The notes under the pieces are model-generated. The model was not told the DNA's origin. It searched no databases and saw only the letters and a program-made list of their open reading frames with translations. A program made the position numbers and the translations under genes. This document shows, in pieces, positions 1-13,721 of a DNA stretch of 64,000 nucleotides. This stretch comes from Cerrena zonata (taxonomy: Eukaryota > Basidiomycota > Agaricomycetes > Polyporales > Cerrenaceae). Location: contig JASBNA010000011.1 of NCBI GenBank assembly GCA_038087015.1, forward strand, positions 434,001 through 498,000. The letters run 5' to 3'. Every line of letters begins with the position of its first letter. Position 1 is the stretch's first letter.

Positions 1-684
<684 letters not shown>

Positions 685-1223
685 ATCTATTCCAATGGAA
701 GACAAGGATACAAAGGTTGTCGTTAGGCTTGAACGGATGCTTTAGAATGGTGTATGCTGCGTACCGAACGGTCGTGGGGTAAGGTGCGTGGTGGCTGCTC
801 CGCCAGTTTGTCACCGGTGCTGTCACCGACTTTGTCACATCGTGACCATGTCACAGACAGAAACAGAGATCATTTCAGCTCTTTCCGCTTTTCTTCAGAA
901 TCCTCACCGCTCTGCTTCGAACACCACGAATCACGACCGGTTACAACATTTTGCAACTTTTTACAACTAAGTACCACAACGTACACCCAAACCCAACCTT
1001 TTGGAGATATTCTTGCAAATCATTTTGGATCTGCAAAGGATTCATTATTTTTTGGATAAGATATCTCGTACCTCAGATATCGAGGACAGACGCGTCATTC
1101 TCCACGTTTGGCGTGTATGACTTAAGAGCCTGTTGTGCTGCATATATACGACCTTGCTATATATCATCACCTAGTTGATAATTGTGCTTTTCGCATAGCA
1201 CTGTACATAAACCAGAGACCGCG
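685..1223. promoter_or_regulatory. Divergent promoter region between the Rab gene and helicase 1
   Basis: About 540 bp between two divergent start codons, with no convincing coding sequence. It holds a cluster of GTCAC pentamers at 810, 822, 834 and 850 plus the reverse (GTGAC) at 842; the first three are exactly 12 bp apart. That spacing suggests repeated transcription-factor sites, but no factor is assigned. Confidence 0.4.
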
Positions 1224-4200
1224 ATGATGCCAGACCACTTGTGGTCCGGACGTCTGGAATCTAAACCTACAAATATCCTAAACTTGGATGTCGCTCTCAC
1301 CAAAAAAAGTGACGATTCTTCGATGCAATCCATGCGGACCGGACTGGATCCCGCATTGCTCGACCCTCATACCCTACAGGATGAGGTGATACTTGAAATT
1401 GCCATTGGCAACATCGAAGATCACCTCAGTGATCCTGTGGTCAATAAAGACCACCTGATAGATGAACTGCTTTCTCGCGATAGTCTGTTTGAATTTGTTT
1501 TCTCTAGTAAGTTGGTTTTAGTTGTGATCTTTTTCGGGGTGAACTAACATAAGGCAGGGTTATCATCAAACGGGGCGAATGTTCTCAAGCGGAGACTACT
1601 TGAAACGTTCCCTACTGCCGCTGCTCAGTTTCAAAAGTCCGTGGCATCGAAAGTGCTGGCAAGACTGTCGCTGTATTTCTGGGCACTTTCGTACCCAGCG
1701 GACCATTTGAAAGAATGTCATCGGGCAGTGGATCTTGCTGCTCCAGTGTTGAGTGCGATATCCATGTTGTCGTTCGTAACACCCAGTCCAATCAGTCCGA
1801 TCGAGGACGAGATTCCTGAGGAGTTGGAAGGGCTGATTGTAAGACGAAAGAAACAAGGCACTAGAAAAAATGCAAGACGTGCACCTCGTTCACCTGTCGT
1901 GGACTCGAGACCCTTCCATAACATCGATGTAGATGTGCCTCAAAGCGACGCAGAAGCGCGAGAACTTGCAGTACACCTTCTCGAAGACCAGATGCACATC
2001 CTTCAGGTATCTGACTTTCACTGTACATAATTATCCTACTTACCCGCTCGCCTTTTTGTAGTCGTACTTCGATGTTTTGCGCAACCCAGAACTTTCCGAG
2101 ACATTCAAAGCAGCGTACATCCCACAAATCTCACCTAGTGACAGCACGACTACCGCCGTTGACAGCGACAGTGAATCAGCAAGCGGTTCGACTGCTCACG
2201 AAGACGAGGCAATTCCATCTGCGTTCCCGATGGTACAACCGATGAAGGCTGCACTATACTTTGATTCTGCAGATGGTTTCGGTGACTGGAGAATACTGAT
2301 ATCCACTCGGGCAGATCGTAACCTTCGCGAGGCTAAGCGAAGGGATCAGAATTTATTCAGGATCATAATCAAGAAGATCAAGTAGAGTGTCCTATTTTCC
2401 CCTTTGCTTTTAACGGCAACTGACAGCCACTCAGGGAACTATCTAATGGGCATTTCTCCGATGATAACCAGAAAAGGTTGTCAGGCTCCGACAACGACAT
2501 CCCGATCTATGAAGCCAAAATGACTAGGGATACTCGTTTAGTGGTACGAGTCTTATTTGAATGAGTATCTAATCTTTGGACATCACTGATTTCTTTCAAA
2601 GTACCATATCGACTGTATCAAAGAGTTCGAGAACGATGTACGTATACCGTTTTAAATCTATGAACATTATGTGTTAAATTATTTCAACTTTTATAATAGG
2701 TTGAATGGCAGGGTAAGCCCAACGTCTTTATTTTCCCTCTTCAAATATCACAACCTCAACCCTCACGTAGTTATCCGGATCTTCGGTATCTACACTCATT
2801 CTCAATTGGACAAACGTTTCTGGGAGGCCGTGGGTATACAACTAGCAGGGAAAGGGAAAGAATACCGTAAACGGTTGGTTTTGCTCCTCGAATCAAAAGC
2901 AATAAACAAACCTCACATCCGGAAATAGTTGTGTATTTCGCAACACTCCTCATCATCCAGGAGATAAGGTGTTTTCTCCCGCTTCGTTCCCCGCTCAGGA
3001 GAACACTCCACTCCCTCCTGCATCTTTGGACATTCCAGATCTGAGGAACGAAGATCGCGAAGAGGCAAGTGTACCGAGTGCTCTATCATTCCCTCATTAC
3101 TGATAATTATATGTAGTTGCATGCCCTTTTGGTGTATGTATTCAAAGATACCATGCTCGTACAATGCTGATATGTGACCATTATATCAGTCTAGAGAAAT
3201 TCGTCACTTTCTCCCAAGCCTTGCTCAATAGTACTAGTTTCATCTGTAACTTGATCTTACGTTGTTACTCACGATTACCTTGTATCTAGGTATTCTCGCA
3301 GACCAAGATGTTGCGCACGTATTCCAAATGACGTCAGTACCCAACCTCTTTTATTTTAGCGACATTACTGACATTTTTATTCAAGTCCACAAGAGCAAGA
3401 GATCGTAAAGCATAGTGGTTCCTGCTACGTCTTGGGAAGAAGTGGAACCGGGTATGTCTCTTCTCACGCTCGTACACAGTTTTTCTGAGAATGAGACTAG
3501 GAAAACGACCACAATGCTTTTCAAGATGCTTGGTATCGAGCGAACCTACGATTCAATGCGTGAAACTATGCTCGAAAGCTTCCCGAAACCACGTCAAATC
3601 TTCGTCACTCAGTCCCGTGTACTGGCCGAGAAAGTCGAGGAGTATTTTACGAAGCTATCGGAATCACATGCTGCTGCTCAGCGGACTGCAGAGCAGTCAG
3701 TAAAGATGGCTCAAGCTAAGCTGACGGCCCAGGATCAAGGTTTGGTTGATCGAGATGAGGAACAGTATCACCGAGGGGACTTGCCTAAGTCGTATGGCGA
3801 ATTGAGAGACGAACATTTCCCGTTATTCCTTACTTTCGATCACGTATGAATTTCTTTTTCCTTTTCAGATGAAGACACTCACAATTAGTTGATTAGCTTT
3901 CTAGATTGCTGGAGGCCGAATTTGCTTCCGGCAAATATGGAACTGCCCAAAAGCTCATTGTCAATACTCACAGCGAAAACCCGTTAGACACCCTGTCCAA
4001 TGACTACATGCAACAACAACGTACTTCGTTTGTTTCGTATGGTACATTCTTACAAGCTTATTGGCCCCATTTCCCACAAAACCTGACGAAGAATATGGGT
4101 ATATAAATTACACTTCGTCTCTCGAACTGTATCATTGACGCTTGTCCCATAGATCCTGCTCTTGTATTTGCCGAGTTCATGGGTGAGATAGCTGGTTGCC

Positions 4201-7200
4201 TTCCAAAGAGGAAATGTAGGCTAACTGTACGAATAGGAGTGATCAAGGGGTCTGAAGAAACGCTTCAGACACTCGAACGTTTCCTCGACCGTGACACTTA
4301 TGTGAAATTAAGCCATCGTACTCAAGGAACGTTCGCAACTCAGAGAGATTCCGTGTACGCCATCTTTCAAGCATATCTTCGTTTGAAGAAGAATCGTGGT
4401 GACTACGATGCTGCGGATCGGTACGTGTCGCGGTCTTGCAATTTATAGGACAACACGAGTAACATCATCTGACAGGACGCACGGCATTCTTCGTGCATTG
4501 CGGGAGAATGGCGTACCGGGAAACAAGATAGACTTCATGTGAGTTATGCATAACACCTAACCTCTCCGTCTTGCTAATTTTAATGGTAGCTATATCGACG
4601 AGGCTCAAGATAATCTTTTGATTGATGCTTTGAGTGAGCGAAACCACCGCAATGTCTGAAAGGAATGTCTAACCCCTGCCATCAGTTCCCCGCACGATTT
4701 GCAGGAACCCAGAGGGTATGTTCTGGGCAGGCGATACAGCTCAAACAATCTCTGCGGGGAGTTCTTTCCGTTTCAACGACTTGAAAGCATTCTTATACCG
4801 CGTTGAGGTCTGTCTATATTCTCATCGATACAATTGACGATTGAGGTCAAATATTCTTATAGGAGATGAACAATGTCTCAGGGCTACAAGAGCCACCTAA
4901 ATCATTCCAACTCACTGTCAACTATCGCTCTCATGGCGGCATCGTGAGCTGTGCGCAAAGTGTCGTTGAACTCATCACCAAGTTCTGGCCTCATGCTATT
5001 GACATCCTCGCTGATGAACGTGGTGTGATCGACGGCATCAAGCCTCTTTACCTGACTGGTTGGGATCAACACAGTATGCGATATGAACAGTTCCTCTTCG
5101 GCGCGACGTAAGCACATTATTATTGTCAGGGAAAAAAAGGATTAATATTGATGACCATTTATAAAACAGAGGAGACCACATGGAATTCGGTGCTCAACAA
5201 TGTTTGTGTGTCCTTCTATGACCAAGTAATCTCGCTGACATATAATTGATCCAGGTATCCTTGTTCGTGACGATGTTGCTCGGGAGAAACTGCGTCAACA
5301 AGTGGGAGATATCGGTTTGATCATGTAAGTTGCGAAAGCGGCGTGTCTCTAGCATCGTGCTGACGCCCTCTAGGACGCTCTACGAGAGCAAGGGTCTAGA
5401 GTTCAACGATGTAGGTTATTATAATGACTTTAGGTGAACTATGCTTATAGTTTCTTAGGTGCTCTTATACAATTTCTTCGAAGATTCCACTGTCGATTTG
5501 GCTCAGTGGCGTGTCATCCTGAATACTCTGCCCAACCTCAAGAACATCAAATGTCCACGCTTCGACGAGAACCGCCATAGTGGTATTTGTCGAGATGTAC
5601 GTTATGAAATCTAATCCTTTGCAAACACATACACATACCTCTTTTTAGTTGAAGTTTCTGTATGTGGCTATAACTCGAGCTAGAAAGAATCTCTGGATTG
5701 CGGATTGTTCCGAGAAAAGTGAACCCATGCGAGTACGTCAGCATTTTCTGTCACAGAGTTAAGCCTTTAACGAGTATCATCATTATTAGGAAGTATGGCT
5801 TGCCAAAGGCCAGATACAGCTATGTGGACCAGGCGATCATATCCCACAACTTGCTGTGACTTCTACGCCTGAGGAATGGGCGGTGACGGCAAGGGCACTT
5901 TTCGACAAACGTCAGTACATGCAAGCCATCAAATGCTATGAACGAGCCGGACTGGACCGAGAGAGGAAAGTCGCTGAAGCATACTATCATCGAGAGCAGG
6001 CCAGAGCCAAGACCATAGATGATACAACCCGAATCTCCTCATTTAGGACGGTAGCGGACCAATTTGATCGTTGCGCTATGGGTTCAGACAAGCGGGCTGA
6101 GAAATCTGCATATTACCGGATTGCTGCTGAGTGTTATGCAGCAGCTATGGATGTTCGTCGCGCTGCTCAGGCATACCTATATGCTGAGGAGTACACCCTT
6201 GCGGCCCAGTACTTCCGGAAAGCCAATGTATTTGATAAGGCTGTCGAAGTTGTGCAAACCTATTCTGCCCGGGTAGATCCAAAGGTTGCTGATACTATCA
6301 TTTCTGTCGCGAAGTTGTTTTATTGTCGAGAAAATCGACTCGAGTGAGTAGTCCAGTATTTTGTTCGAGACGTCTAAATTAACCCGCTCGCAGAAAGGCA
6401 ACGAAATTATTCCCAACAGTTGAAGACGCCCTGGAATATATGGAAGATTACGGTTTCGACTTCGCTAGAGCTGATCTCCTTGAGAAGGCTGGGAAACTTG
6501 TCGACGCTGCTGAGCTACATCTAGCGGAAGGCAGAACCATCAAAGCGATCAACTTACTCTTGAAGGATGACAAAGACGAACGCGCTCTTCCTCGTGCAGC
6601 TAGTTACGTATTGGAGGGTCTCTGGAAATGCCTTTCGTTCGGGATCAAACCAAATGTATCTCGCGATATGCCTGATTCCACCCTCGATCCTCTCCTTTCT
6701 CTCGCAGAGGAAGTGATGCAATCTGCTAGTCTACCTGACCATGAGCGAACTCAGGTACGGTTACACTTTTTCCCGCATCCAGTCTCTTTACTTATACATA
6801 TATACACATAGCTAATGATGTTCCAAGCCATCGCCTCTTCGAACTTTGGTTCTCTGCTTCAGCTGGGGAAGAAGCTTCACACTGACTTTCTTGATATTCC
6901 GGCCTCATTGTTATGCTTTGACCACGTCTTCGGTCGACCCTTCAGGTTCCAAAGCCTTCCATGTCCAGAGATCTCGGCAATACTCGAAGGCTTCTTACTA
7001 TACGCAGAGGAGTTGCGCAAAATTTCATTCGAATACGAACCTTACAAGGATGCTGCTGTTCAACGTCTATTCGGATTCCGGATGTCGGAAGACCAGATAA
7101 TAACGGTCCCCAACCCCAGTTATATGTATGCCTCTGTCGCAAATTCGCGGGCATGCAGGAGCCAGGAGGATGGTCATGTCACAATCACATCTCATGACTT

Positions 7201-9640
7201 CATACTCAACTTTTCACAAGTCCTTCGCAATCGACTTCAATTGCGGGTGCAGACAGCTGACACCGAATTATCTTTGTCACCGATCCTTCGCCCATGTGTT
7301 GTATTTGCTGTATACGGGGAGTGCAATACGAACGACTGCCATATCCGCAATGCACATGTTAACAAGGATTCCATGAATGCAGATTGGTATAATACAAGGA
7401 TACGGGTTGTTTTGCAACAGGTGCAACTCTGCCAAACGCTCAGGGCTATACAAAGACGATGGAATCAGGATCAACAACGGCAGTGAGTGCGTGGTTCTTA
7501 CCCTAAATTATCTTTGTTAACATTGACACAGTCATTGGCTCAACGTTCTGTTCTGGATGTTATATCCCCTTCATCAAGTTTTTGGATCTATTGCCAACTT
7601 GGATAAGGCTCGAATCCCTGAATATAATAAAGGCATTCAGGTCATTAACAATTGGATAGAGGAATTTTTCTTCGATCTCAATGCTAGGCCATCACCTACG
7701 GAGCTTCTTACGGTCACTATTCAAAGAGCTTGTCTAGCATTGGAATTTCAACCATCCGTCGCTCACGATATCTTCAAACGGTCGCCTTGGCTGACCAATC
7801 TCCCTCCCACTGCACCAAAGCGAAATGGGGATGCTTTCATTCTACACGACTTCCTGGAGGTTCTTTCTGGGATCCAGCCCACGTCTATCATCTCCGGAAT
7901 GCTTGGTATAAGGTGACGTCAATCTCAACTGAAATTCAGTTCAACTGACGAGGGATCCTTCGCAGGCACATTTGTAACTCCGCCGACTCGTTAGATATCA
8001 ATTTATTGTGCCACCTAGTAGACCGAATATGTGGTTCGTGTATCGTTGCTGCTCGATCATATGGTTTGCATGATACAATGTTCCCCCGGAGCTGGTTATC
8101 TTGGCTTCCAACTACTGAACGGGCCGCGCAGCTGGAAGTACGGGGAAGCATAAGAACAACATTCATAGGTGCATTGAGTGATTTGCTTGAAACACTGTTT
8201 CTCGGGCACAATGCAGGTATGTTAATAAATACAATGATATTTCCATTATCTCAAATGCATTTATCTTTATCTAGATCATCTGCTACGTGTTGACGAGGGT
8301 CAGTTTTACAAGCGTACTAGAGCTCGAAATATTATGATCTATCGCGTGTAAGTTCGCCGATAAACACGCCTCTTCCTGTTTTGCTAATACTCCCACCTAG
8401 TTGTCGAAGTTTGGCGTTGCGTAAGCTGAATTATCCTGCAGTGAGGAGTGCACTAATCTAAATCAATCACATCAGTGGGGTATAATTGTAGAAACGACAA
8501 GCTTCGCTGGGATATTATACGGTCGATTTCATCACTACGTAAAGGTACTCGTGAGTTCTCGTCATTGTTTGTCCGGTGAGTGTTCCCAAATAACACAAAC
8601 ATATCACCGACTAATCTAACATTCAAAGTTATGTTCGTGCGGATGGCTGGTCTGATGTTGTAAAAGCATTGCGACGAGTGGATATCCGATCCGATCTTGA
8701 CCATACTCTTGACGAATTCATCAACTTCAAGGATGAATCTAGGATCACCGGTGCTGGCCGTACCTTCCGTGGTACCCGTACGATTGTCTTCCGAACACCT
8801 CCCGGTGCTCTTGCCACCTTCCGATCTGGTGTACACAGTAATCTACGAGCCGGGGCTACTCCTTTCGTGCCTCGAAATTTAATGGATCATGAAGAGGAAG
8901 ATGGAGAGGAAGATGACGAACCAGCCGTCGACGAACAAATCGATTTGCCTGAACCGGAAGGCGGTGACGAGGTCCTCACAGTCGAAAATAGCTTCCAGCC
9001 TTTGGCACCACCCACTGAGGATGAAATCCGAGCTGTTATACAAATCCAGAGAGAATATCGACGCCGCCTTTCTCGACGAAACAAGGTTTACATGCCTACG
9101 GAATCTGTCCGATTATTTTGGTACAAACAATGCCTGGACACGTCCGAGTCCGTTATGCTGCGCAGGACCTATAAATTGATGTTCCTTGGATCCCTTCCAC
9201 ATGCCCTCGTGTCACTGCAGAAAATGAATGACCATGCACACGCCGACAAGAAGGCTGCCAGGAAGAAGATGTTGAAGGCCGACGCTGGCGAACTGGAGGA
9301 GGTAGATAAACATTTCAACGAAACTAGGTAATGTTTACCATGTCCTCGTTCCGAATTGCTTTACTGATGGTCGTAAAATGATCGCAGCAAACTCCTGAAG
9401 GACGTCCTTCACCTCCAGAAGCAATTGGCACCGACTTCGGGGATGCATCAAGCTCAGGATACGGTCAAGCTCAGAAAAGTTGTTATGGAAGTTCAAGACT
9501 TGTCGAATCGTTTTCTGACGGCAGCGAAAGGGTGGGAGTGGGATCTACATATAGCTGTAAAGGGCATTGTTCAGGAGCGTAAGCAATATGGCAAACTGCC
9601 GAAACCAGATCTAGTTGTTGAAGACGATATTTGTTACTAA
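1224..9640 (+). CDS. TRANK1-like superfamily-1 (UvrD-type) helicase/TPR protein, copy 1
   Basis: A giant multi-exon protein of roughly 2,000 residues, of the UvrD-like/TPR type common in mushrooms and related to animal TRANK1. Exons I can join begin 1224-1506, 1558-2006 and continue past 2060 with GT/AG borders. Visible parts: Walker A (LGRSGTGKTTT), split by an intron 3452-3500; Walker B YIDEAQDN near 4590; GDTAQTI near 4730; NYRSHGG near 4920; ESKGLEFND near 5385; VAITRARKNLW near 5665; then helical TPR-like repeats from about 5870; an acidic stretch near 8890; and an IQ-like basic segment (IQIQREYRRRLSRR) near 9040. The motif order is that of a superfamily-1 helicase, but cellular function is not established. 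The start is uncertain: ATGs at 1182, 1224, 1227 and 1323 are in frame. It ends at TAA 9638-9640, convergent with ARP5. A paralogue starts at 56092. Confidence 0.85.
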
Positions 9641-9858
9641 CACATGAACACATGCACCTATTTATGGGATCCTTTCTTGTATTTTCCCGTACACAATCGA
9701 TTGTTTACCCTCAAAACTCTGTTATGAAAGCTTCACTCGATGAATTGATTCGCGTCCTTTCGGTTTCGATCTTATCGCCGCAAACATGAAGCACATACAA
9801 TCAATATAACTATAACTACAACAAAACAAAAACAACAACAAAAATGGTCCGCGGCAAA

Positions 9859-12802
9859 TCAAGCAGGAACCGACGCATTCCAATTTCCGCCCCACCATCG
9901 TTTAATCCGCTCGCCGCCCCATTCTTCATACTCAGCCTTAGTCACACTGACCTTCTTGAACTCTTCAGTTTTTGCGAAGTCTGCCATTCCTCGCCATGCA
10001 TCGAGGCTTGGATCGAGGGCACGGACAATTTCGAGAGGCATTTCTGGAGGAAGAATAGGTCTGAGAGTTGCTTTCAGTCGTGGAACAAGGCCCGGGATTT
10101 GGGAAGGTGTGCCTGTGACGAAAACATTCTATGTACGACAGGAGGATATTAGCAAGAGTCCTCTAAGTTATGAGACGATCCCGTACCTTGACAAGCCTCC
10201 CCTTTTCAGCGTCAGTGAATCGAGCAAGAGTGGTCTGTATGACCTCTCCTAGGCCAGCGGAGTCTACACCAGCCATACTTGGAGATAACCAAGTCTCAGG
10301 TACCCTCCAACGTTCGACGTTGAGATGAATTCTAGTGCGACCTTGACGAAATAACAATCAACACAATAGATCGTTCAGAGCAACGAACCCCCAACATACC
10401 TTCTACATCACTTTCGTCGTAGTCTGGTCTGAAGGCTTGCATGAGTGCTGATCTTTGTGATGTGAGGGATGCATGGGTATGTTCGTCTGTGAACGTCGGG
10501 TCATGAGTGAGCAATTTTTGTTCAACCAAAGCAAGACTAGCGTAGTCCTCGTCTTCATCAGATGAAGGAGCAGCATTGTTCTATAAAACCTAAGTTAGAC
10601 TGGATCGCGTATGATTAAGAGACCACTCACGATCTTTCGATAAATTTGCCAGTCTGCATCATCAGCACCGAACGTGTCCTCTGTGGGTTTCTATTAATTT
10701 GTGTATGATGGGAAAATAATGATAGGTGGCATACCAGTACCGGCTTTGCGTTTTCTCTTCGGTACACGCTCGTCAGCAGCTAGGTTAGCGATACTCTTCA
10801 TGCGAGCTTGTGAAGCAGCGCTCTTCCTATCGTTCAGAGCAGCTCTACGGCGATTACGTTCTTTGATCTTGCTCATTATGCTCTAAATGAAATAAGGCAA
10901 GATCAACAGCTGTACAGCAGATGATCGTTAACAACGCAATGGTTTCTTACCTCGTGCTCCTTCCTCATTTTGTTTGCCCATCCAGCCAGATCACGATCTC
11001 GTTCTTCCTCTTCTCGACGCTCTTCAGCCTCTTTCTCTTCCCGTTCCCGTTCTTTCTCTTTACGAGCACGTTCACGAGCGTCATAACCGGCTTTCATGAG
11101 TCTCTGTTTCTTCTTTTCCTTTATGCCATCCTCATCAAGCTATTTGAATTGAATACCAATTCAGTAAATGGTGCATGTAATTAAACTGGATACTCACGTC
11201 TGCATCGGGGACGTCCAGGAGAGGGAACGAGGGAGATTCATCCTACAAATCAGGTCAGATGTATTGTTATTTGGAAATTGAACATAAACAGACCTCTATC
11301 TCTTCACCATCTGCTTCCTTCTTACGAGCACGCTTGAGATTGATTTCAAGTTTCTTGATAGCGCTATCCAGGGCGGCGTCATTGTCGAAACCCTCTTCTT
11401 GTAGGATACCCTATCGAGCCAAGCCAATCAATAACCAGAATGCAAGGATGTCTTATAGGAATTGTGTACCTGCCAGTCTTTTTTGTTCTCTTCCTCTCGA
11501 CGTTCACGAACACTTAGCAAATGTTGAAGATCGCTTTCCTTCTGAACGAGCTAGTACAAGAACGGCGTGAATACTTTTGGTCTAAACGGTTTTATACTTA
11601 GCTCATGAAACGCACCTTCTCCATCCTAGATTTCGCAGCCATCTCCTGTAGTTTGCGACCTTGCTCTCTCTTCCTCTCGGCGATTCGGGCAATTTCTTCT
11701 TCTGTCTTTTCCTCTGTGACGGGGACAACGAAAGGGAACTGGATGATACGTTCATTTGCTCTCAACTTTAGAGGATCTTTGAGCTCTCGTAATAGAGATT
11801 GGTAATCTGGGGCGAATTCGCAGAATGTTTGAAGTATCCACTAATATATAAGGTCAGTGTAGGTCACGAGAGCGTAAATAAAAATACATACGCTAGTTTG
11901 TGTTGACGTGACTCGTGTGGGGAAAGTTGGATATTTCAGTTGGACCAGTTTTAGCAGAAAGTCTGTCGCCTGCGTGGCACCCCATGGTATCCTGTTCACA
12001 TGAGTCAAGTAAAGATATAATAAACAGATAATAGTTACCGTTTCGCATGGCTCATGATTCCTTTGCCGTTAAGGATAGGGATGACCGACGTAGATGCAGA
12101 GTTGAATGACACCGCCAACCCATCAGCAGTGAATGGTACGGGAGGTGACGGGAGGTTGTTGTGATAGAAGGACATCACGGAGTCGACACAGAATGCCAGA
12201 GAAGGTACAGAGTATTGTTCAAACATTAACTCCGAAGTTACTGGTGCCTTGATGAGTGCGTGTTATAGCTCAAAGCAATACGTCACTTACGAGCACGAGA
12301 ATGTAAAGGCGAGCACAACCGTTCAGTCATGATGACAGGATGTTCAATGGTAGGTGCATCAATTCCGAGATGTATGAAAGCATAATCTAAAGCGTTCTCC
12401 TATGTCTCACGAAACAAACAGTTATTCGCTATGAACTCTAAGAACATACAGCCTCGCGCGCAGGGATGGAATATGTGAACTCACCAACGCGTCAAAATTC
12501 AACAACACGTCCCCTTCCCAAGGAGTTTTGGCTTGGGTTTTGGCTCCGCTCTCGATCTCAACTCCCTCGCCAAAGAGTAATAATGGTTTGTTCGTTCGTC
12601 GTTCCTTGTACTTTGCAACCATATTTGGACCAGACCGAGGAGTAGATGAGGTAGCGAACCCGAATCTCAAGTAGGTAGACCCATTGTCAATAACAAGGGG
12701 TGTTTGCTTGCCGCGATGAGAATCATACGAGTCAGGAGGGACTACAGACGGTAGTGGTGGAAATGGGAGGCGGGTGATATTAAGATTTTCGACCTCAGAC
12801 AT
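9859..12802 (-). CDS. ARP5: Actin-related protein 5 (INO80 chromatin-remodelling subunit)
   Basis: Nuclear actin-fold subunit of the INO80 remodeller. The start ATG is at 12802-12800; exon 1 is 12802-12485 (106 codons). It holds the actin phosphate-binding segment VIDNGSTYLRFGFA and, across the first intron, NFDALENALDYAF...HPVIMTE, which is the Arp5 signature region. The next exons give MFEQYSVPSLAFCVDSVMSF and ILNGKGIMSHAKR. The middle (about 11,640-10,700) encodes the long charged, coiled-coil-prone insertion that sets Arp5 apart from actin, rich in Glu, Arg and Lys. The C-terminus reads NVFVTGTPSQIPGLVPRL, then EYEEWGGERIKRWWGGNW, and stops at 9861-9859. The gene is convergent with helicase 1, with only 218 bp between stop codons. 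It looks intact. Confidence 0.93.
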
Positions 12803-13721
12803 AGGGAGAACTCGTTACAATCAGGTGGCAATCTTTGCAGGATAGATGGTATTTGCAGAGCATACAACCTATGGTGATATTCTATGTCGTGGATGAAGAG
12901 AGACCAAAGCACCATTAGCACTAGTAACAGTCTGAGGTATATGATTACGTAATACATATTGACACCAGTCTCAACAAGTCACCATCTATTATAGGAGGTT
13001 TCACCATCGTGTCATTGCTTCAGCTTGCTTGACCTTTTTTTCGACGTCTCTGCTGAACAAAATTATGATAGAAACAAAACGCTCTCGGGTCATAGTCCCA
13101 ATGACTACCAAATGCAGAGAGGACTTGGTCAAACCTTTCAAGACTTTCCATAGAAACTCGACGATGTCTCAACTTTGTGATATCATATAGTGCGATTTCT
13201 ATGTCAGACTATTCGTTATGGTGGTCCCTTGGTTTACACCTGACAATATCAGTGATGTATATCTAACGGTAGACCCTACTAACTACGGGTGACATCGCTG
13301 AAACCGCCCGTTTTGATGGAACAGGTAGTCATCAGGGAAATAGGGAGATCCGCATAATACAATATGAAGCATATATGAATGTTACGAAGTGGTGTGACCG
13401 TTGTGAACCGGGGCGCCAATTGATGCCACATTATAATGTAGTAAAATGGCTAGTCGAAAGGCGCATGTTCACGCCACTTCACGAAATGGCATACCGGTCG
13501 ATGAAGACACTACGAGGTCGACACCCTATTCACGCATTCATGTTATCTTACCTGGTCGCTCATAATGTATTATAATCGTCGAGGGGCAGTTCGGTTTGAT
13601 TCATAGAATGTTCCTCAAATGGTAGGCACACACGGTTCACAATAATGGTTGGCAAGATGATATTCAATTGGATCAGGGATCTACAGGTGGTATCTAATTG
13701 CGAGCTACCAAAAATAGCCTG
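12803..13721. other. Intergenic region upstream of ARP5
   Basis: About 0.9 kb without a supportable gene; short open frames (for example 13375-13575, plus) have no family features. A stretch near 12815-12870 resembles one near 48727-48780: it shares GGCAATCTTTGC and, after a small gap, ATTTGCAGAG and a GGTGA end. Confidence 0.5.
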
